Positions 21,509-22,388 of a DNA stretch of 22,388 nt are shown here, piece after piece. The notes under the pieces are model-generated. The model saw only the letters and a program-made list of their open reading frames with translations, searched no databases and was not told the DNA's origin. The number at the start of each line of letters is the position of its first letter. Position 1 is the first letter of the stretch. Source of the stretch: Erysipelotrichaceae bacterium (lineage in GTDB: Bacteria > Bacillota_I > Bacilli_A > Erysipelotrichales > Erysipelotrichaceae). The stretch covers positions 1 through 22,388 of the forward strand of contig CAAGJS010000076.1 in the NCBI GenBank assembly GCA_900770275.1, given 5' to 3'. A program made the position numbers and the translations under genes.

Positions 21509-22388
21509 GGAGTGGATTTGTTGCGCTGGCCGGACGTCCCAATGCCGGTAAAAGTACGCTGATCAATGCCCTTGTGAAGCAGAAGATCGCCATCGTATCG
21601 GAAAAGGCACAGACGACGCGCAGCGAGATCCGGGGTATCGTCAATCGTCCGGATGCGCAGATTGTCTTCACCGATACGCCAGGCGTTCATAAAAGTACCA
21701 ACCGTCTTGAGGAGCGGATGTTCCAGGAGACGGGCAATGTGCTGGCAGGCACGGATCTGATCTACCTTGTGGTGGATGGGACAAAATCGTTTGGACGGGG
21801 CGATGAATTTGTGCTGCGGATGGTTCAGAATGCCGGTGTTCCGGTATTCCTGCTTTTCAATAAGATTGACAGGATGACGAAGGAAGAAGTGCTGGAAAAC
21901 CTTCTGAGCTGGCAGAAGCGGTTCGAGTTTGCGGAATTCTTCCCAATCTCGGCTCTGGAAGGAAATGATTTCAGAGAATTGATTGATACGACGATCAGCT
22001 ATCTGCCGGAGGGTGAGGCTCTCTATCCGGCGGATGAGATTACGGATTCTTCGGAAGACTTCCAGATTGCGGAAATCGTTCGGGAGAAGATCCTTTACTG
22101 TGCGCAGCAGGAAGTGCCGCATGCCAGCGGTGTTCTTGTGGAACGCAGAGAAGTGGAAGAAGATGGCGTCGAGCATATCGATGCGCTGGTGCTGGTGGAA
22201 AAGGATGGCCAGAAGGGCATTCTGATCGGCAAGCACGGTGCGATGATTGGCCGCATTACGCAGGAAGCGCAGCGTGATATTGAGAAGCTTCTTGGGCACA
22301 AGGTGCATCTCAGTCTCTTTATCCGCGTTGAAAATGAGTGGCGCAATAAGGACCGGGCGATTGAGACGTTTGGATACGGAAATATTGA
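21505..22388 (+). CDS. era: GTPase Era (3' end cut by window edge)
   Basis: Era is an essential GTPase that binds the 3' end of 16S rRNA and checks 30S assembly. The visible 294 codons give the GTPase domain with G1 GRPNAGKS (10-17), the switch QTTRSEIRGI, G3 DTPGVHK, G4 NKID and G5 SAL. The C-terminal KH domain reads ILIGKHGAMIGRITQEAQRD and LSLFIRVENEWRNKDRAIETFGY. Family members are about 300 residues, so only a few codons and the stop lie beyond 22388. The start ATG overlaps the cdd stop by 4 nt. Era and YbeY act on the same 16S 3' region, and both are in this operon. Confidence 0.96.
   Translation, partial: MRSGFVALAGRPNAGKSTLINALVKQKIAIVSEKAQTTRSEIRGIVNRPDAQIVFTDTPGVHKSTNRLEERMFQETGNVLAGTDLIYLVVDGTKSFGRGDEFVLRMVQNAGVPVFLLFNKIDRMTKEEVLENLLSWQKRFEFAEFFPISALEGNDFRELIDTTISYLPEGEALYPADEITDSSEDFQIAEIVREKILYCAQQEVPHASGVLVERREVEEDGVEHIDALVLVEKDGQKGILIGKHGAMIGRITQEAQRDIEKLLGHKVHLSLFIRVENEWRNKDRAIETFGYGNI

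Noticed and set aside
1..22388. Mobile elements, CRISPR arrays, prophage genes, tRNA or rRNA genes
   Set aside because: I found no transposase or integrase motifs, no regularly spaced repeats, and no cloverleaf or rRNA-like segment; the gene content is housekeeping.

Overview
This is a chromosomal window from a member of the Bacillota (Firmicutes), with a base composition near 50% GC, strong Shine-Dalgarno sites and short intrinsic terminators. Two gene neighbourhoods familiar from Bacillus are present: rpsD / ezrA / cysteine desulfurase / thiI, and rsmE - mtaB - deoC - rpsU - phoH - ybeY - dgkA - cdd - era. The RpsU and YbeY sequences, the moderate GC and the rearranged synteny suggest an Erysipelotrichia-like lineage, but this is inference. 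I see no phage, transposon, CRISPR array, tRNA or rRNA.

Layout. (1) 1-601, minus: rpsD (S4), with a good sigma-A promoter and a ~167-nt structured leader that looks autoregulatory. (2) 1055-5355, plus: ezrA, cysteine desulfurase, thiI and a small unknown protein, closed by a terminator at 5375-5394. EzrA is the septation-ring regulator; the desulfurase and ThiI together make 4-thiouridine in tRNA. (3) 5393-7084: two divergent phosphatase-fold proteins, a membrane-anchored metallophosphoesterase (minus) and a NagD-type HAD protein (plus). Both lack key catalytic residues. (4) 7160-8434: a FemX/MurM-type peptidoglycan branching enzyme. (5) 8446-13959: an apparent operon with its own promoter and terminator, holding a 20-codon upstream ORF, a CNNM/CorC ion transporter, rsmE, mtaB, murE and deoC, all tightly spaced or overlapping. 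(6) 13981-16402: L,D-transpeptidase, rpsU and phoH. (7) 16446-20185, minus: Na/Pi cotransporter-PhoU protein, TetR regulator and FucO-type iron alcohol dehydrogenase with a probable Rex operator. (8) 20210-end, plus: ybeY, dgkA, cdd and era, with era running off the window a few codons before its expected end.

How the parts fit. Most genes serve translation (S4, S21, ThiI, RsmE, MtaB, YbeY, Era) or the envelope and division (EzrA, FemX-like, MurE, L,D-transpeptidase, undecaprenol/diacylglycerol kinase). DeoC and Cdd belong to nucleoside salvage. The three minus-strand genes between phoH and ybeY break a block that is usually contiguous.

The least ordinary points are: the adjacent pair of degenerate phosphatase folds; the MurE specificity motif DDPR with murE inserted between mtaB and deoC; the upstream ORF coupled to the ion transporter; the Rex-like operator before the alcohol dehydrogenase; and the rpsD leader. 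I found no clear evidence of a wholly new multi-gene system.
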